A stretch of DNA of 64,000 bases. It comes from Cypionkella psychrotolerans. GTDB lineage: Bacteria; Pseudomonadota; Alphaproteobacteria; Rhodobacterales; Rhodobacteraceae. This document shows positions 12,673 to 22,925 of the stretch, one piece after another. The position numbers and the translations under genes were made by a program. Positions within the stretch are counted from its first letter, which is position 1, and each line of letters begins with the position of its first letter. The notes under the pieces were generated by a model, which was not told the origin of the DNA, did no database searches, and was given only the letters and a program-made list of their open reading frames with translations. The stretch covers positions 124,001 to 188,000 of the forward strand of contig NZ_LGIC01000065.1 in assembly GCF_001294535.1 (NCBI RefSeq). The letters are read 5' to 3'.

Positions 12673-13697
12673 CCGCGTAGAACGGCCAAGAACTGATCAA
12701 CGTCCGCCTCGGTGGTGTTCCATGATGTGACCAGTCGCGCGGCCTCCATCCCCGTGCTTGCAGGCATCTGGTAATAGGCCGCCCCCGCAGCCTCCAGTCG
12801 CGCATGGGTGCCAAGCACCCATTCCGGGAACATCATATTGGCCTGCGCCGGGTGCTGATGCGTAGCACCTGCGCCTGCAACACCCTGCGCCAGCCGTGCG
12901 CCCATCGCATTGGCGTGGGCGGCCAGCCGCAGCCACAGATCATCCGTCAGGTAGGCTTCCATCTGTGCCGACAGGAACCGGTGTTTTGAGACCAGATGCC
13001 CCGCCCGCTTGCGGCGCAACTCGAACTCCCACGCCTTTTCGGGATCAAACATCACCACCGCCTCAACCCCCAGACAGCCGTTTTTGGTGCCGCCAAATGA
13101 GACCACATCAATACCCGCCTGCCATGTCATTTCTGCCGCACTGGCCCCGGTCGCCGCCAAAGAATTGGCAAAGCGCGCGCCATCCAGATGACAGGGCAGG
13201 CCCCATTGCTTTGCCACTGTGGTCAAAGCGCCAACCTCGGCAGGGGTGTAAACCGTGCCTGCCTCGGTGACATTGGTGATTGAGACCATGCCGCGCTGCA
13301 CGCCATGCACGCCCACTTCGCCAATCCGGCCAATGGTTTGCGCAAGGCTTTCCGGTGTCATCTTGCCATGATCGCCGGACACGCCGATCAGTTTCGCGCC
13401 ATCGGTGTAAAACTCTGGCGCACCACATTCGTCGGTGGCGATATGCGCCTCGGTATGGGCAAAGACCGCCGACCAAGGCTTGGTGTAGATCGCCAGCGAC
13501 AGGGCATTGGCGACGGTTCCGGTGGTCACAAGGTAAACCGCGGCCTCGGGATGCTGGAACACCTCGCGCACCTGCGCCGTGACGCGGTCCATGGTCGCAT
13601 CGGCGCCGTAACTGCGGGCAAAGCCGTCGTTGACGCGGGTCAGCGACGCCAGAATCTCGGGGTGCGCCCCCGAGGCGTTGTCAGAAGTGAAATACAT
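12669..13697 (-). CDS. ltaE: Low-specificity L-threonine aldolase
   Basis: PLP enzyme cleaving L-threonine or allo-threonine to glycine and acetaldehyde. The 342-aa product begins MYFTSDNASGAHPEIL and has the PLP lysine in VSFGGTKNGCLG near residue 200. The ATG at 13697 overlaps the stop of the YcgN gene by one base (TGATG), implying translational coupling. The gene symbol follows the family and is not proven here. Confidence 0.9.
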   Translation of the reverse strand: MYFTSDNASGAHPEILASLTRVNDGFARSYGADATMDRVTAQVREVFQHPEAAVYLVTTGTVANALSLAIYTKPWSAVFAHTEAHIATDECGAPEFYTDGAKLIGVSGDHGKMTPESLAQTIGRIGEVGVHGVQRGMVSITNVTEAGTVYTPAEVGALTTVAKQWGLPCHLDGARFANSLAATGASAAEMTWQAGIDVVSFGGTKNGCLGVEAVVMFDPEKAWEFELRRKRAGHLVSKHRFLSAQMEAYLTDDLWLRLAAHANAMGARLAQGVAGAGATHQHPAQANMMFPEWVLGTHARLEAAGAAYYQMPASTGMEAARLVTSWNTTEADVDQFLAVLRG

Positions 13698-14149
13698 CAG
13701 AGATTTTCCTGAATGATATAATCGTCCCAATCGTCTTCATCGACCGTGACTTCCGAGACGGTCTGATCCCGCATCGATTGGCCAGAGGTATGGGTGGACT
13801 CGGGGTCACCCGTAACCAAAGGGTGCCAGTCCGGCAAAGGTTTGCCCTGCTGCAACAGCTTGTAGGCGCAGGTGGCGGGCAGCCAATAGCTGATCTTTTT
13901 CAATGTCTTGGGATTGAGGCGAATACATTCCGGCACAAACTCAAACCGCCGCGCATAGTTGCTGCAGCGGCAAGTTTCATTATCCAGCAAGCGGCAGGCA
14001 ACGCGGGTGTATTCGACCTCACCGGTGTCTTCATACTCGATCTTGTTCAGGCAGCATTTGCCGCAGCCATCACAAAGCGCCTCCCATTCGGGAGTGGTCA
14101 TTTTCGCGAGGGGAACGGTTTCCCAGAATTTCGGGCGGAGGTTTGTCAT
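13697..14149 (-). CDS. YcgN family cysteine-cluster protein (UPF0260)
   Basis: A 150-aa protein with the Cys cluster CDGCGKCC near residues 26-33, a further Cys series (ACRLLDNETCRCSNY) and a C-terminal acidic tail (VDEDDWDDYI). This matches YcgN/UPF0260; the cysteines suggest metal binding, but the biochemical role is unknown. It is co-directional with ribF 38 bases upstream and overlaps the threonine aldolase gene. Confidence 0.92.
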   Translation of the reverse strand: MTNLRPKFWETVPLAKMTTPEWEALCDGCGKCCLNKIEYEDTGEVEYTRVACRLLDNETCRCSNYARRFEFVPECIRLNPKTLKKISYWLPATCAYKLLQQGKPLPDWHPLVTGDPESTHTSGQSMRDQTVSEVTVDEDDWDDYIIQENL

Positions 14150-14187
14150 GGCAGCAAAATGACGTGGGCGCGCGGAAAAGGGAAGGG

Positions 14188-15111
14188 CTAGAGTGTGGTG
14201 AGGATGGTGCGCGCTTGGGTGACATCGGCGGCCATTTGCACCATCAGTCCGGGCAGGCCGTCGAATTTCATCTCGGGCCGCAGGTAATCGACAAGGCCGA
14301 TAGAGACGTGCTGGCCATAGAGATCACCTTTGAAATCAAAGATATAGGTCTCAAGATTCGGGGTGTTTTCGCCAAACATCGGACGCACGCCAAGCGAGGC
14401 CGCCCCGTGATAGCTGCCGATCTGCGGCCCGGTCAGCACGTCAACTTTCACCGCATAAACCCCAAGTTTCGGCAGATGTAGCCCCTGCACCGACATATTC
14501 GCCGTTGGATAGCCCAATTCGCGCCCACGTTTTTCGCCGTGGATCACCTCGCCATCAATCCGGTGCCAGTGTCCGAGCATCGAGGCCGCATCGCGGGGAC
14601 GGCCATCGGTTAGGGCTTGGCGGATCGCGGTGGAGGAAATCTCGCGGCCTGCGGTTTTGACCAGATCTGCGATGGTGACGCCGAATCCATATTGTTTTCC
14701 AAGCGCTTGCAGATCAGCGGCCTTGCCGGCGCGGCCCTTGCCAAAACAGAAATCGGCCCCGACGACGACATGAGCGACGCCAAGGCCATCGGCCAGCACC
14801 TGCCGCGCGAAATCATCCGGCGTAAAGCTGGCCATTTGGGCGTTAAACGGCAGTTGAAACAACTGCTTAACCCCCAGTTTGGCCAAGCGGTTGCTGCGGG
14901 CTTCGGCGTTCATCAACCGAAACGGCGGGGCGTTGGGGGCAAAGTATTCGCGGGGATGCGGCTCGAACGCCACGATACCCAAGGGGCCATGTGGGCGGGC
15001 GCGGTCGATCACCGATTGATGGCCCAGATGCACGCCGTCAAAGTTGCCCATCGCCACCGAAGCGCCGCGTGTGTCAGGGTCAAGCCCTTGCCAATGCTGG
15101 TTTATTTGCAT
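14188..15111 (-). CDS. ribF: Bifunctional riboflavin kinase / FAD synthetase
   Basis: Converts riboflavin to FMN and then FAD. The 307-aa product has the N-terminal nucleotidyltransferase motif GNFDGVHLGHQ near residue 20 and the C-terminal riboflavin kinase motif RGRELGYPTANM near 205. The ATG at 15111 is chosen over 15213 because the longer frame runs into the MaoC gene and lacks similarity. It lies 29 bases after the MaoC gene. An FMN-controlled transporter lies 10 kb away at 23911. Confidence 0.95.
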   Translation of the reverse strand: MQINQHWQGLDPDTRGASVAMGNFDGVHLGHQSVIDRARPHGPLGIVAFEPHPREYFAPNAPPFRLMNAEARSNRLAKLGVKQLFQLPFNAQMASFTPDDFARQVLADGLGVAHVVVGADFCFGKGRAGKAADLQALGKQYGFGVTIADLVKTAGREISSTAIRQALTDGRPRDAASMLGHWHRIDGEVIHGEKRGRELGYPTANMSVQGLHLPKLGVYAVKVDVLTGPQIGSYHGAASLGVRPMFGENTPNLETYIFDFKGDLYGQHVSIGLVDYLRPEMKFDGLPGLMVQMAADVTQARTILTTL

Positions 15112-15140
15112 GCTACCCCAGGGTGGGGCGGCAGAGGCCC

Positions 15141-15584
15141 CTAGTCGAACTTGCGGCTTGGCGCCAGAACCAGCGCTTCGCCTTTCAGAACCACGGTATT
15201 GCCCACCGCGCAATGGGTTTCAAGGGTCACGCGGCGGCGAGAATGGTCGATGGCCAGCACTTTCACCACCGCCTCAACGGTATCGCCGGGGCGCACGGGG
15301 GCGAGGAATTTCAGGGATTGTCCAAGATAAACAGTGCCATGGCCGGGAAGTTGCTCTCCGATCACCGCTGAAATCAGCCCGGCGGTCAGCATGCCATGCG
15401 CGATGCGGCCCTGAAAAATTGTGTCCTGCGCGTAGGAGTCGTCCAGATGCACTGGGTTATGATCGGTGGAAACCTCGGCAAAAAGTTCGATATCACGGTC
15501 GGTTATGGTTTTTTGCAACGTGCGCACCATGCCGATTTCAAGGTCTTCGATGCAGATGGTGCCGCGCGGTTGGTTATCCAGCAT
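15141..15584 (-). CDS. MaoC family (R)-specific enoyl-CoA hydratase-like protein
   Basis: A 147-aa single hotdog domain with the (R)-hydratase signature STDHNPVHLDDSYA near residues 38-51 (catalytic Asp and His) and GRIAHGMLTAGLIS. Such enzymes hydrate trans-2-enoyl-CoA, for example to supply polyhydroxyalkanoate synthesis (PhaJ) or in CoA-ester catabolism; the substrate is not determinable here. ATG 15584 follows a GGGA. In line with ribF. Confidence 0.88.
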   Translation of the reverse strand: MLDNQPRGTICIEDLEIGMVRTLQKTITDRDIELFAEVSTDHNPVHLDDSYAQDTIFQGRIAHGMLTAGLISAVIGEQLPGHGTVYLGQSLKFLAPVRPGDTVEAVVKVLAIDHSRRRVTLETHCAVGNTVVLKGEALVLAPSRKFD

Positions 15585-15698
15585 GATGCGAATCCCTAGG
15601 ATGTGCTGATGCAGCGTAGCAGATGCTGCGTTGCGGCGCAAATCCAAAGCGCAGTAATTGTGCGCAAAAACGACTTCTAGGATAATTTTGTTGCTGCG

Positions 15699-16589
15699 CT
15701 AGCGCAGGTGGCCAATGCTATAGCTGGGCGACAGCATCCCCGCCTCTAGCCAATCTTCCAGCAAGTCCTTGTCCGGATTGTTGGAATCTGCACCGAAGCT
15801 TTCATGCGCGATGCCCCCGGTGACGAAAAGCGCATCAAGGCTTTCGCCAATCGCGCCCTGCACATCGGTGTGGATGCCGTCGCCAATGCAGAGGATACGC
15901 GCGTCTCCTGGGCCACCCAAAACCTGCAAGCGCCGCTGCGCCAGATCATAAATCGGCGGATGCGGCTTGCCGAAATAGAGCGCCGTGCCGCCCATCGCCT
16001 CATAGTCTTTCGCCAGCGCGCCGGCGCAATACAAAAGCTTGTCGCCCCAATGCACGATGATGTCTGGGTTGGCGCAAAGCATGGGCAGGCCGAGGTTTTT
16101 CGCCAGCAACAGGGTGGTGCGGTAGTCGTCGGGCGTCTCGGTCAGATCATCCACCAGACCCGTCACCACAAGGCCCTCGGCGTCTTTGGTGGGCACGCGT
16201 TCTATCGGGGGATTGGCAGCGGCAACCGCTTGCAGATCTTCGGCGAAATCGGTGAAGAAAACTTCATCCTTTGGCGCACCGATGAAATGCACTTTATGGC
16301 CTACCGCCCCGGTCAGCATGGCATATTGCGCGGCATCGCCCGAGGTCACCACATCATCCCAGGCGTCGCGCGGCACGGACATTTCATCCAACTGTTTGAC
16401 AATGCTGGATTTCGGGCGCGGCGCATTGGTGAGCAAGATCACCCGGCCACCCTTGGCGCGGAAGGCTTGCAAGGCGGCCACCGCTGCCGGGAACGGGGTG
16501 ACGCCGTTGTGCAGGCAGCCCCACAGATCGCAAAACACCGCGTCATAACGGGCGGAAATCTGAGCAAGGTTGGCGATGATCTGCGTCAT
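15699..16589 (-). CDS. HAD-superfamily class IIA hydrolase (TIGR01459 type)
   Basis: A 296-aa HAD phosphatase-like protein: motif I region FCDLWGCLHNGVTPFP near residue 19, motif II ILLTNAPRP, and motif IV GDGIHTDVQGA near 245. The layout is that of the NagD-like IIA class and the alphaproteobacterial TIGR01459 group. The natural phosphate ester is unknown. It sits between the MaoC gene and the pyrophosphatase terminator. Confidence 0.88.
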   Translation of the reverse strand: MTQIIANLAQISARYDAVFCDLWGCLHNGVTPFPAAVAALQAFRAKGGRVILLTNAPRPKSSIVKQLDEMSVPRDAWDDVVTSGDAAQYAMLTGAVGHKVHFIGAPKDEVFFTDFAEDLQAVAAANPPIERVPTKDAEGLVVTGLVDDLTETPDDYRTTLLLAKNLGLPMLCANPDIIVHWGDKLLYCAGALAKDYEAMGGTALYFGKPHPPIYDLAQRRLQVLGGPGDARILCIGDGIHTDVQGAIGESLDALFVTGGIAHESFGADSNNPDKDLLEDWLEAGMLSPSYSIGHLR

Positions 16590-16651
16590 GGGGCGGCCTT
16601 TTCGCGGGGATGAGGGCGTGCTTTGTCTGTGCCTACCTTGAACACAAACGC

Positions 16652-16677
16652 AAAAGGGCCGGAGCGGCTCCGGCCCC
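16652..16677 (-). terminator. Intrinsic terminator of the pyrophosphatase gene
   Basis: GGGCCGGA/TCCGGCCC stem with a short loop (16656-16676); read on the minus strand it is followed by TTTTGCGTTT. It lies 20-45 bases past the stop at 16696. Confidence 0.85.
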
Positions 16678-16695
16678 TTTGGAAATTGCTGCGAC

Positions 16696-17616
16696 TTAAA
16701 GCTTTAGTGCCGGGATGATCTGCTTTTTGCGGCTCATCAGGCCGGGGATCAGCACGGTATCGCCCGTCACGATCACGCCAAAGGAAGCCTCAGCCAGCGC
16801 CTTCACCAGATCATTCGGCACCAGCAATGTGGCTTCTTCGCGCAGAATGTCGATGACAAACAGCAGCACTTGCTCAGCCCCATCCTCGGCGGCGACACCG
16901 GGCATCGCGGCCATCAGCGCCGCCTTGCGGGCCAGCACAGTTGCGGGTGAGGTGGTTTCCAGCACCGAAATCCGCAGCTCGCGCCCGGCGACATTGTATT
17001 CCTTGCTGTCCATCCGCAGCAAAGCCGCATCGGAAAACGCCGACACATCGGATTTCGCGGCGAACATCGCGGCCGCCAGTTCTGGGATCGAAACGCCCAG
17101 ATCAGCCGCCAAAGCCTCAGCCACGGCGCGGTCATGGTCGGTGGTGGTGGGCGAGCGGAATTCCAGTGTGTCGGATAGGATGCAGGACAGCATCGCGCCC
17201 TTGATTTCACGCGGGCATTTCGCCAGATCGGCGCCCATAATATCGTGCATCACAGTGGCCGTGCAGGCTAAGGGCCGCATCACCACATTAATCGGGGTTT
17301 TGGACTTCAAACCGCCCACCAGCATGTGATGGTCGATGATCGCCATGATGGTGGCCTCGTTGATCGAGGGTGGCAGTTCAGCCGGATTGTTGGTGTCAAC
17401 GATCACAACTTGCTGACCGGGGGCGACATCTTGGATGATTTCAGGCTGCGCAAAGCCCCAGTGTTTCAGCACGAAGGCGGCTTCGGTGTTCGGCGTCCCC
17501 AGCAGGCGTGGCTCGGCATCGCCGCCTTTGACATGGGTCAGATACCAAGCCCAGATGATCGCCGACATTGTGGCATCGGTGTCGGGGGATTTGTGGCCGA
17601 AAACGAGAGTGGTCAT
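16696..17616 (-). CDS. ppaC: Manganese-dependent inorganic pyrophosphatase (family II)
   Basis: Hydrolyses pyrophosphate in the cytoplasm. The 306-aa product has the DHH-family motifs in order: GHKSPDTDAT (residue ~8), VDTNNP (~73), DHHMLVGG (~94) and SDTLEFRS (~147), with the DHHA2 C-terminal SRKKQ substrate-binding motif at ~296. No CBS regulatory insert is present. Monocistronic, with its own terminator. Confidence 0.95.
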   Translation of the reverse strand: MTTLVFGHKSPDTDATMSAIIWAWYLTHVKGGDAEPRLLGTPNTEAAFVLKHWGFAQPEIIQDVAPGQQVVIVDTNNPAELPPSINEATIMAIIDHHMLVGGLKSKTPINVVMRPLACTATVMHDIMGADLAKCPREIKGAMLSCILSDTLEFRSPTTTDHDRAVAEALAADLGVSIPELAAAMFAAKSDVSAFSDAALLRMDSKEYNVAGRELRISVLETTSPATVLARKAALMAAMPGVAAEDGAEQVLLFVIDILREEATLLVPNDLVKALAEASFGVIVTGDTVLIPGLMSRKKQIIPALKL

Positions 17617-17717
17617 GGGGCAAACCTTCGCGATTGGATTTTGCCCGGCTTATAGGGGCAGGGGGGCGGATTGTCACGGGGTCGCAAGGTCGCGGCCCCC
17701 CGCAAACGCAGGGTAGG

Positions 17718-17972
17718 TTACTGCCACTTGCCCGGATCAATTTCCGACTGGCAGCCATAGGGCGGCAGGGTTTTATCGCCGAAATGGACCTTCAACCGGG
17801 TGCAGCCCCAGTCCTGCACGAAACCCGGCATCATCTGATGCAACTCGATGCCCACCTCATCAAACGGATCAGGCGCACCTGTGGTGTTGTTGACCCAAGC
17901 ATAATAGCGATAGCCGCCGGTGCCGAGAGCGGCGAGGGTTACGACAACCACAAGCATCAGCAATCGTTTCAT
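17718..17972 (-). CDS. Small exported or membrane-anchored protein of unknown function
   Basis: An 84-aa protein with one N-terminal hydrophobic segment (MLVVVVTLAALGTGGY) and a hydrophilic remainder holding two cysteines that could form a periplasmic disulfide. No family recognised. It begins nine bases after the GumN gene stop, so the two are probably co-expressed. Confidence 0.65.
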   Translation of the reverse strand: MKRLLMLVVVVTLAALGTGGYRYYAWVNNTTGAPDPFDEVGIELHQMMPGFVQDWGCTRLKVHFGDKTLPPYGCQSEIDPGKWQ

Positions 17973-17981
17973 AACAAACCT

Positions 17982-18977
17982 TTATGGAGTAAGCGGTAGC
18001 CGGGTGATCGTGTAGCCGTCATCCTGCAACAGCTTTAACACGCCCTGATCGCCCGAGAGATGCAGCGCGCCGAAAGCCGCCAGCACCGGACCTTTCGCGG
18101 CTGCGGCTTCGATCACCGGGATCCAAGACTGGTTGCGGTCGTTCATCATCAGCTTTTCCATCACTGCAAATTCACGCTCGACCCGTTCGGGGGCGAAACC
18201 GGGCATTTGCAGGGTTTGCAGCTTGGAAAACTCCCAGATCAGCCGTCCTTCTTCGGCGAAATAGGCGTCGGCGAGGGTGACGGCCATATCGGCGGATTTG
18301 TCTTCCAGCGCGAGGGCTGAGGTGATCATGTCGAGTTGCTCGGGTTGCGACATATCGCCGAAAATCGAAAACAGCGTGTCGTAGGGCTCCAACGCCTCAA
18401 CGGGCAGGCCTTGCGCGGTGGCGGCTGCGATCAGTTGCGAGTCTAAGCCCTCGGGCATCGCGGCGAGGTCCATGCTGCACGGGGGCATCGCCAAGAGGAC
18501 CGAGACATACCACGGGCGGAATTTCGCGATCATGAAACTGGGCACACCGCGCGCCGAAGCCGCATCGCGCAGATGTTGCCAGTCTTCGGGCGAGAGCACT
18601 TCGGGCAGGGTGGGGCCATCGGTATTGACGATCAAGGATGGGTCGTCGGCCATGCGGGCTTTCAGCGATTCCTGCTCTTTCGGGCCAGCCTCCACCAGCA
18701 AGACCTTGGCCTTGGCCAATGCGGGCGCAAGCGCGGCCAGCGCAGAAGCATGGCGCGGGTCGTCGAAGTGATAGGTGCCAACGAGGGTGATTTCCTCGGC
18801 CCCTTTGGTCGCCAGCCATAAATTGCCGACGGCGAAGGGCTGTTTTGCGGCCTCGGCACGCAGGGCGGTTTGCGCCTCAGGCGTGAGGGCTGTGATCAGG
18901 TTTTGACCCTTGCACTCGGCCAAGGCGGGGGCGGTAAAGGCCAACAGGGCCATGACTATAGATAAAATTTGGCGCAT
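17982..18977 (-). CDS. TraB/GumN family protein, exported
   Basis: A 331-aa protein with a signal peptide (MRQILSIVMALLAFTAPALA, cleavage before ECKG). It has the family's first motif VGTYHFDDPRHASAL near residue 60 and a C-terminal PVLAAFGALHLSGDQGVLKLL, matching PF01963 (GumN/TraB, distantly related to Tiki proteases). ATG 18977 is preferred over an upstream ATG that adds a Lys-rich leader. Enzymatic role unproven. It is upstream of the 84-aa gene. Confidence 0.85.
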   Translation of the reverse strand: MRQILSIVMALLAFTAPALAECKGQNLITALTPEAQTALRAEAAKQPFAVGNLWLATKGAEEITLVGTYHFDDPRHASALAALAPALAKAKVLLVEAGPKEQESLKARMADDPSLIVNTDGPTLPEVLSPEDWQHLRDAASARGVPSFMIAKFRPWYVSVLLAMPPCSMDLAAMPEGLDSQLIAAATAQGLPVEALEPYDTLFSIFGDMSQPEQLDMITSALALEDKSADMAVTLADAYFAEEGRLIWEFSKLQTLQMPGFAPERVEREFAVMEKLMMNDRNQSWIPVIEAAAAKGPVLAAFGALHLSGDQGVLKLLQDDGYTITRLPLTP

Positions 18978-19108
18978 GGCGTCCTGCTTTTGGAGGTAGG
19001 ACAAGGGTTGCATTTTGCAGCTGCAAGGCCAAGCCCGAACCATGCAGCCAAGGCGGAAGTTAGCTGCCGATCTGTTCACCTGTCGCAAAAAATTTGCGCA
19101 AGCGGGTG

Positions 19109-19137
19109 TTGACTGTAAGGGGCAGAGGGCCTAACTC
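19109..19137 (+). promoter_or_regulatory. Candidate sigma-70 promoter of groESL
   Basis: TTGACT at 19109-19114 and TAACTC at 19132-19137, 17 bases apart, ending eight bases before the CIRCE operator. That geometry suits HrcA repression. Confidence 0.5.
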
Positions 19138-19145
19138 AAGCGTCG

Positions 19146-19172
19146 TTAGCACTCAGGGAATACGAGTGCTAA
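19146..19172 (+). promoter_or_regulatory. CIRCE operator (HrcA site) of groESL
   Basis: Perfect inverted repeat TTAGCACTC - nine bases - GAGTGCTAA, identical to the CIRCE consensus, 38 bases before the groES ATG. HrcA represses from this element and is inactivated by heat stress in many bacteria, including alphaproteobacteria. hrcA itself is not in the window. Confidence 0.95.
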
Positions 19173-19210
19173 TCTTATTCAAACCTGGAAACTCAAGGGA
19201 GTGTAACCAG

Positions 19211-19498
19211 ATGGCATTCACACCGCTGCATGACCGCGTATTGGTCCGTCGTATCGAAGGCGAAGACAAAACCAAGGGCGGCCTTATCATTCCAGATAGC
19301 GCCAAAGAAAAACCCGCTGAAGGCGAAATCGTCTCGGCAGGTCCGGGCGCACGCAAGGACAGTGGCGAGCTGATCGCACCGTCGGTTAAAGCCGGCGACA
19401 AGATCCTGTTCGGCAAATGGTCGGGCACCGAAGTGAAACTTGACGGCGAAGATCTGCTGATCATGAAAGAAAGCGATATCCTCGGGATCATTTCCTAA
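19211..19498 (+). CDS. groES: Co-chaperonin GroES
   Basis: Heptameric lid of the GroEL folding chamber. The 95-aa product begins [20 protein letters not shown] and contains the mobile-loop region [17 protein letters not shown]. The ATG at 19211 follows AAGGGAG; the longer upstream frame would read through the CIRCE element. groEL follows 66 bases later. Confidence 0.98.
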   Translation: MAFTPLHDRVLVRRIEGEDKTKGGLIIPDSAKEKPAEGEIVSAGPGARKDSGELIAPSVKAGDKILFGKWSGTEVKLDGEDLLIMKESDILGIIS

Positions 19499-19525
19499 GG
19501 CATAGGGCTCGGGCCTTCGCCCTGA

Positions 19526-21214
<1,689 letters not shown>

Positions 21215-21259
21215 TCATGCTTGCATGATTTAATCAGCCATTCAGGCATGTTAGGGAAA

Positions 21260-21286
21260 GGGCGCTCCGGTTGGGGCGCCCTTTTT
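21260..21286 (+). terminator. Intrinsic terminator of groESL
   Basis: Nine-pair stem (GGGCGCTCC with GGGGCGCCC, one G-T pair), loop GGTT, then TTTTT. About 45 bases after the groEL stop. Confidence 0.88.
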
Positions 21287-21301
21287 CTTTTGGAGACCGC
21301 T

Positions 21302-21856
21302 GTGGTGATCGGACCGGATACTGTCAGAGAGATGCGGGCGGAGGAGCAAGCGGAAGTCGACGCGCTGCTGCGTGCGGCGTTTCCGACCGGGGACGAAGCC
21401 GATCTGGTGATGAAGCTGCGCAGCGATGGCGTGATGTGGGTGGAATTTGTTTCGCATTGGCAGGAGAAAATCGGCGCTTATGTCGCGATCAGTCGGATGA
21501 CCGCCCCCGCAGGCTGGGGCTGCGTGGCCCCGGTGGCGGTGCGGCCCGAATGGCAAGATGGCGCGCTTGCGCCGATGCCTGCCCTGACGGGGCAGTATCG
21601 TTTAGGTTCGCGTTTGATGGCTTGGCTACCGGAACTGGTGCGGGTAAAGGCCTCCCCGAAATGGGCTGATAAGGACTTTCCCAGCACTTTGGTCGTGGTC
21701 GGCAAGCCGTCGTTCTACGTGCGCGCCGGGTTTTCGCAGGCGCGGGCGGCAGCTTTGATCTCGGAATACCCGTTGGAATACACCCTGATCGCGCGGCCGG
21801 GAGATGATGTGCCGACCGACCGGCTGATCTATCCAGCGGCTTTTCCGGGGTTGTGA
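21302..21856 (+). CDS. GNAT family N-acetyltransferase
   Basis: A 184-aa protein beginning (V)VIGPDTVREMRAEEQAEVDALLRAAF. It has AAVARPEWQ-type region VAPVAVRPEWQDG near residue 80 and GKPSFYVRAGFSQA near 140, matching the acetyl-CoA-binding half of GNATs, though the classical QxxGxG loop is degenerate. The start is one of two adjacent GTG codons (21302, 21305) after GGAG at 21292; the ATG at 21221 would put the groESL terminator inside the gene. Substrate unknown. Confidence 0.75.
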   Translation: MVIGPDTVREMRAEEQAEVDALLRAAFPTGDEADLVMKLRSDGVMWVEFVSHWQEKIGAYVAISRMTAPAGWGCVAPVAVRPEWQDGALAPMPALTGQYRLGSRLMAWLPELVRVKASPKWADKDFPSTLVVVGKPSFYVRAGFSQARAAALISEYPLEYTLIARPGDDVPTDRLIYPAAFPGL

Positions 21857-22016
21857 CGCGGTTGGTCAAGGCCTCGCCGCCGCCCGTCGTTACAGGCATG
21901 ATCTGATCGCGCGGCGTGCCGCCGCAAGATCTTTTAGCGCTTACGCGCGGTGGGCGCTTGCCACGGGCGGCTGGGATGCGGTGACGGTATAGGGCGCTCT
22001 GGATGGAGGGCGCAGG

Positions 22017-22041
22017 GGCGCGGTGCCGCGCCTTTTCTTTT
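22017..22041 (+). terminator. Probable intrinsic terminator after the GNAT gene
   Basis: GGCGCG/CGCGCC stem (22017-22022, 22027-22032) followed by TTTTCTTTT. It ends only seven bases before the ATG of the next gene. Confidence 0.6.
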
Positions 22042-22047
22042 GCCAAA

Positions 22048-22437
22048 ATGCCTGTGTTGTGCCCAGACTTCGCCATTCCAATCCTGAAAGATTTTGACAT
22101 AGCCGATCCTGCAAAACAGGCAAAAACCAACGCCTATGTGGTGAAAGGCATGAGCATCGTGCTGCTGTTCGGGGCGTTCAATGCCATCATGATCACGGCG
22201 GATGAGTATGATCCCGAGACGCTGGTCTGGATGAATCTTGGGCTGGATGTTTTGATCACCGCGCTGCCGGGGGTTATTTTAACGCAAGTTGCCAGATTGA
22301 ACGAACCCGGCGGGCTGAAGGCCGCGGCACTGGTGTTGGGGCCGCTTGGCCTCATCGCCGGGCTGACCAAACTTGCGGCGCGGTTCTCCAGCGATCATGG
22401 CTGGCGGACCGGGCATTTCAGCTATGCGCTGAGTTAA
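22048..22437 (+). CDS. Predicted membrane protein of unknown function
   Basis: A 129-aa protein with two or three hydrophobic stretches (GMSIVLLFGAFNAIMI; VLITALPGVILTQV; ALVLGPLGLIAGL) separated by a short acidic loop. No family recognised. I placed the start at ATG 22048 (MPVLCPDFAIP); it has no clear ribosome site and lies just after a terminator-like hairpin. The end meets the convergent GNAT gene with a 4-base overlap. Confidence 0.55.
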   Translation: MPVLCPDFAIPILKDFDIADPAKQAKTNAYVVKGMSIVLLFGAFNAIMITADEYDPETLVWMNLGLDVLITALPGVILTQVARLNEPGGLKAAALVLGPLGLIAGLTKLAARFSSDHGWRTGHFSYALS

Positions 22438-22925
22438 GCGCCCAAAGGTTTCGCCAAGCGGTGCATAATGTGGCCGGTGTCTGGGTTATGTCCGGTGACG
22501 CCCGTGGGGGCGAAGCCCATGCGGTGCCAGAACGCGCGGCCGCGCGGGTTGGCCTCTAACACGGCGAGATAGAGGATTGGCGATCCGGCGGCGCGGGCGC
22601 GGGATTCAGTCTCGGCCAGCAAGACTGGCCCGGAACCGCTGCCACGCAGGCGTGGGGCGAGCAGCATCAGGCCGAGATAGGCATCGCCGGGGTTGGGGAA
22701 GCCGAAAGACAGTTCGGCTATTCCGCTGAGTTGGCCGTCATCGAACAGTCCAAGCCGATGACTGTGGGCTGGGTCGCAGTTCGGGGGTGTGTCGGTGAAA
22801 AACGCGGCGGCCTTTTGCGCGGGGTCGCAATGGCCGTCGGCGAGCAGCCAGTAATCTTGCGCCTCGGTTTGCAGTGTGGTGAGGATGGCGAGGTCGCGGC
22901 TTGGGTCTAACTTACGGATCAGCAT
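22434..22925 (-). CDS. GNAT family N-acetyltransferase
   Basis: A 163-aa protein with the GNAT core LGLMLLAPRLRGSGSGPVLLAE near residue 85 (RxxGxG-type acetyl-CoA loop) and LYLAVLEANPRGRAFWHRMGF near 117. The acceptor is unknown. Its start overlaps the end of the Gre-like gene by 14 bases, suggesting an operon NUDIX - Gre-like - GNAT. Confidence 0.85.
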   Translation of the reverse strand: MLIRKLDPSRDLAILTTLQTEAQDYWLLADGHCDPAQKAAAFFTDTPPNCDPAHSHRLGLFDDGQLSGIAELSFGFPNPGDAYLGLMLLAPRLRGSGSGPVLLAETESRARAAGSPILYLAVLEANPRGRAFWHRMGFAPTGVTGHNPDTGHIMHRLAKPLGA

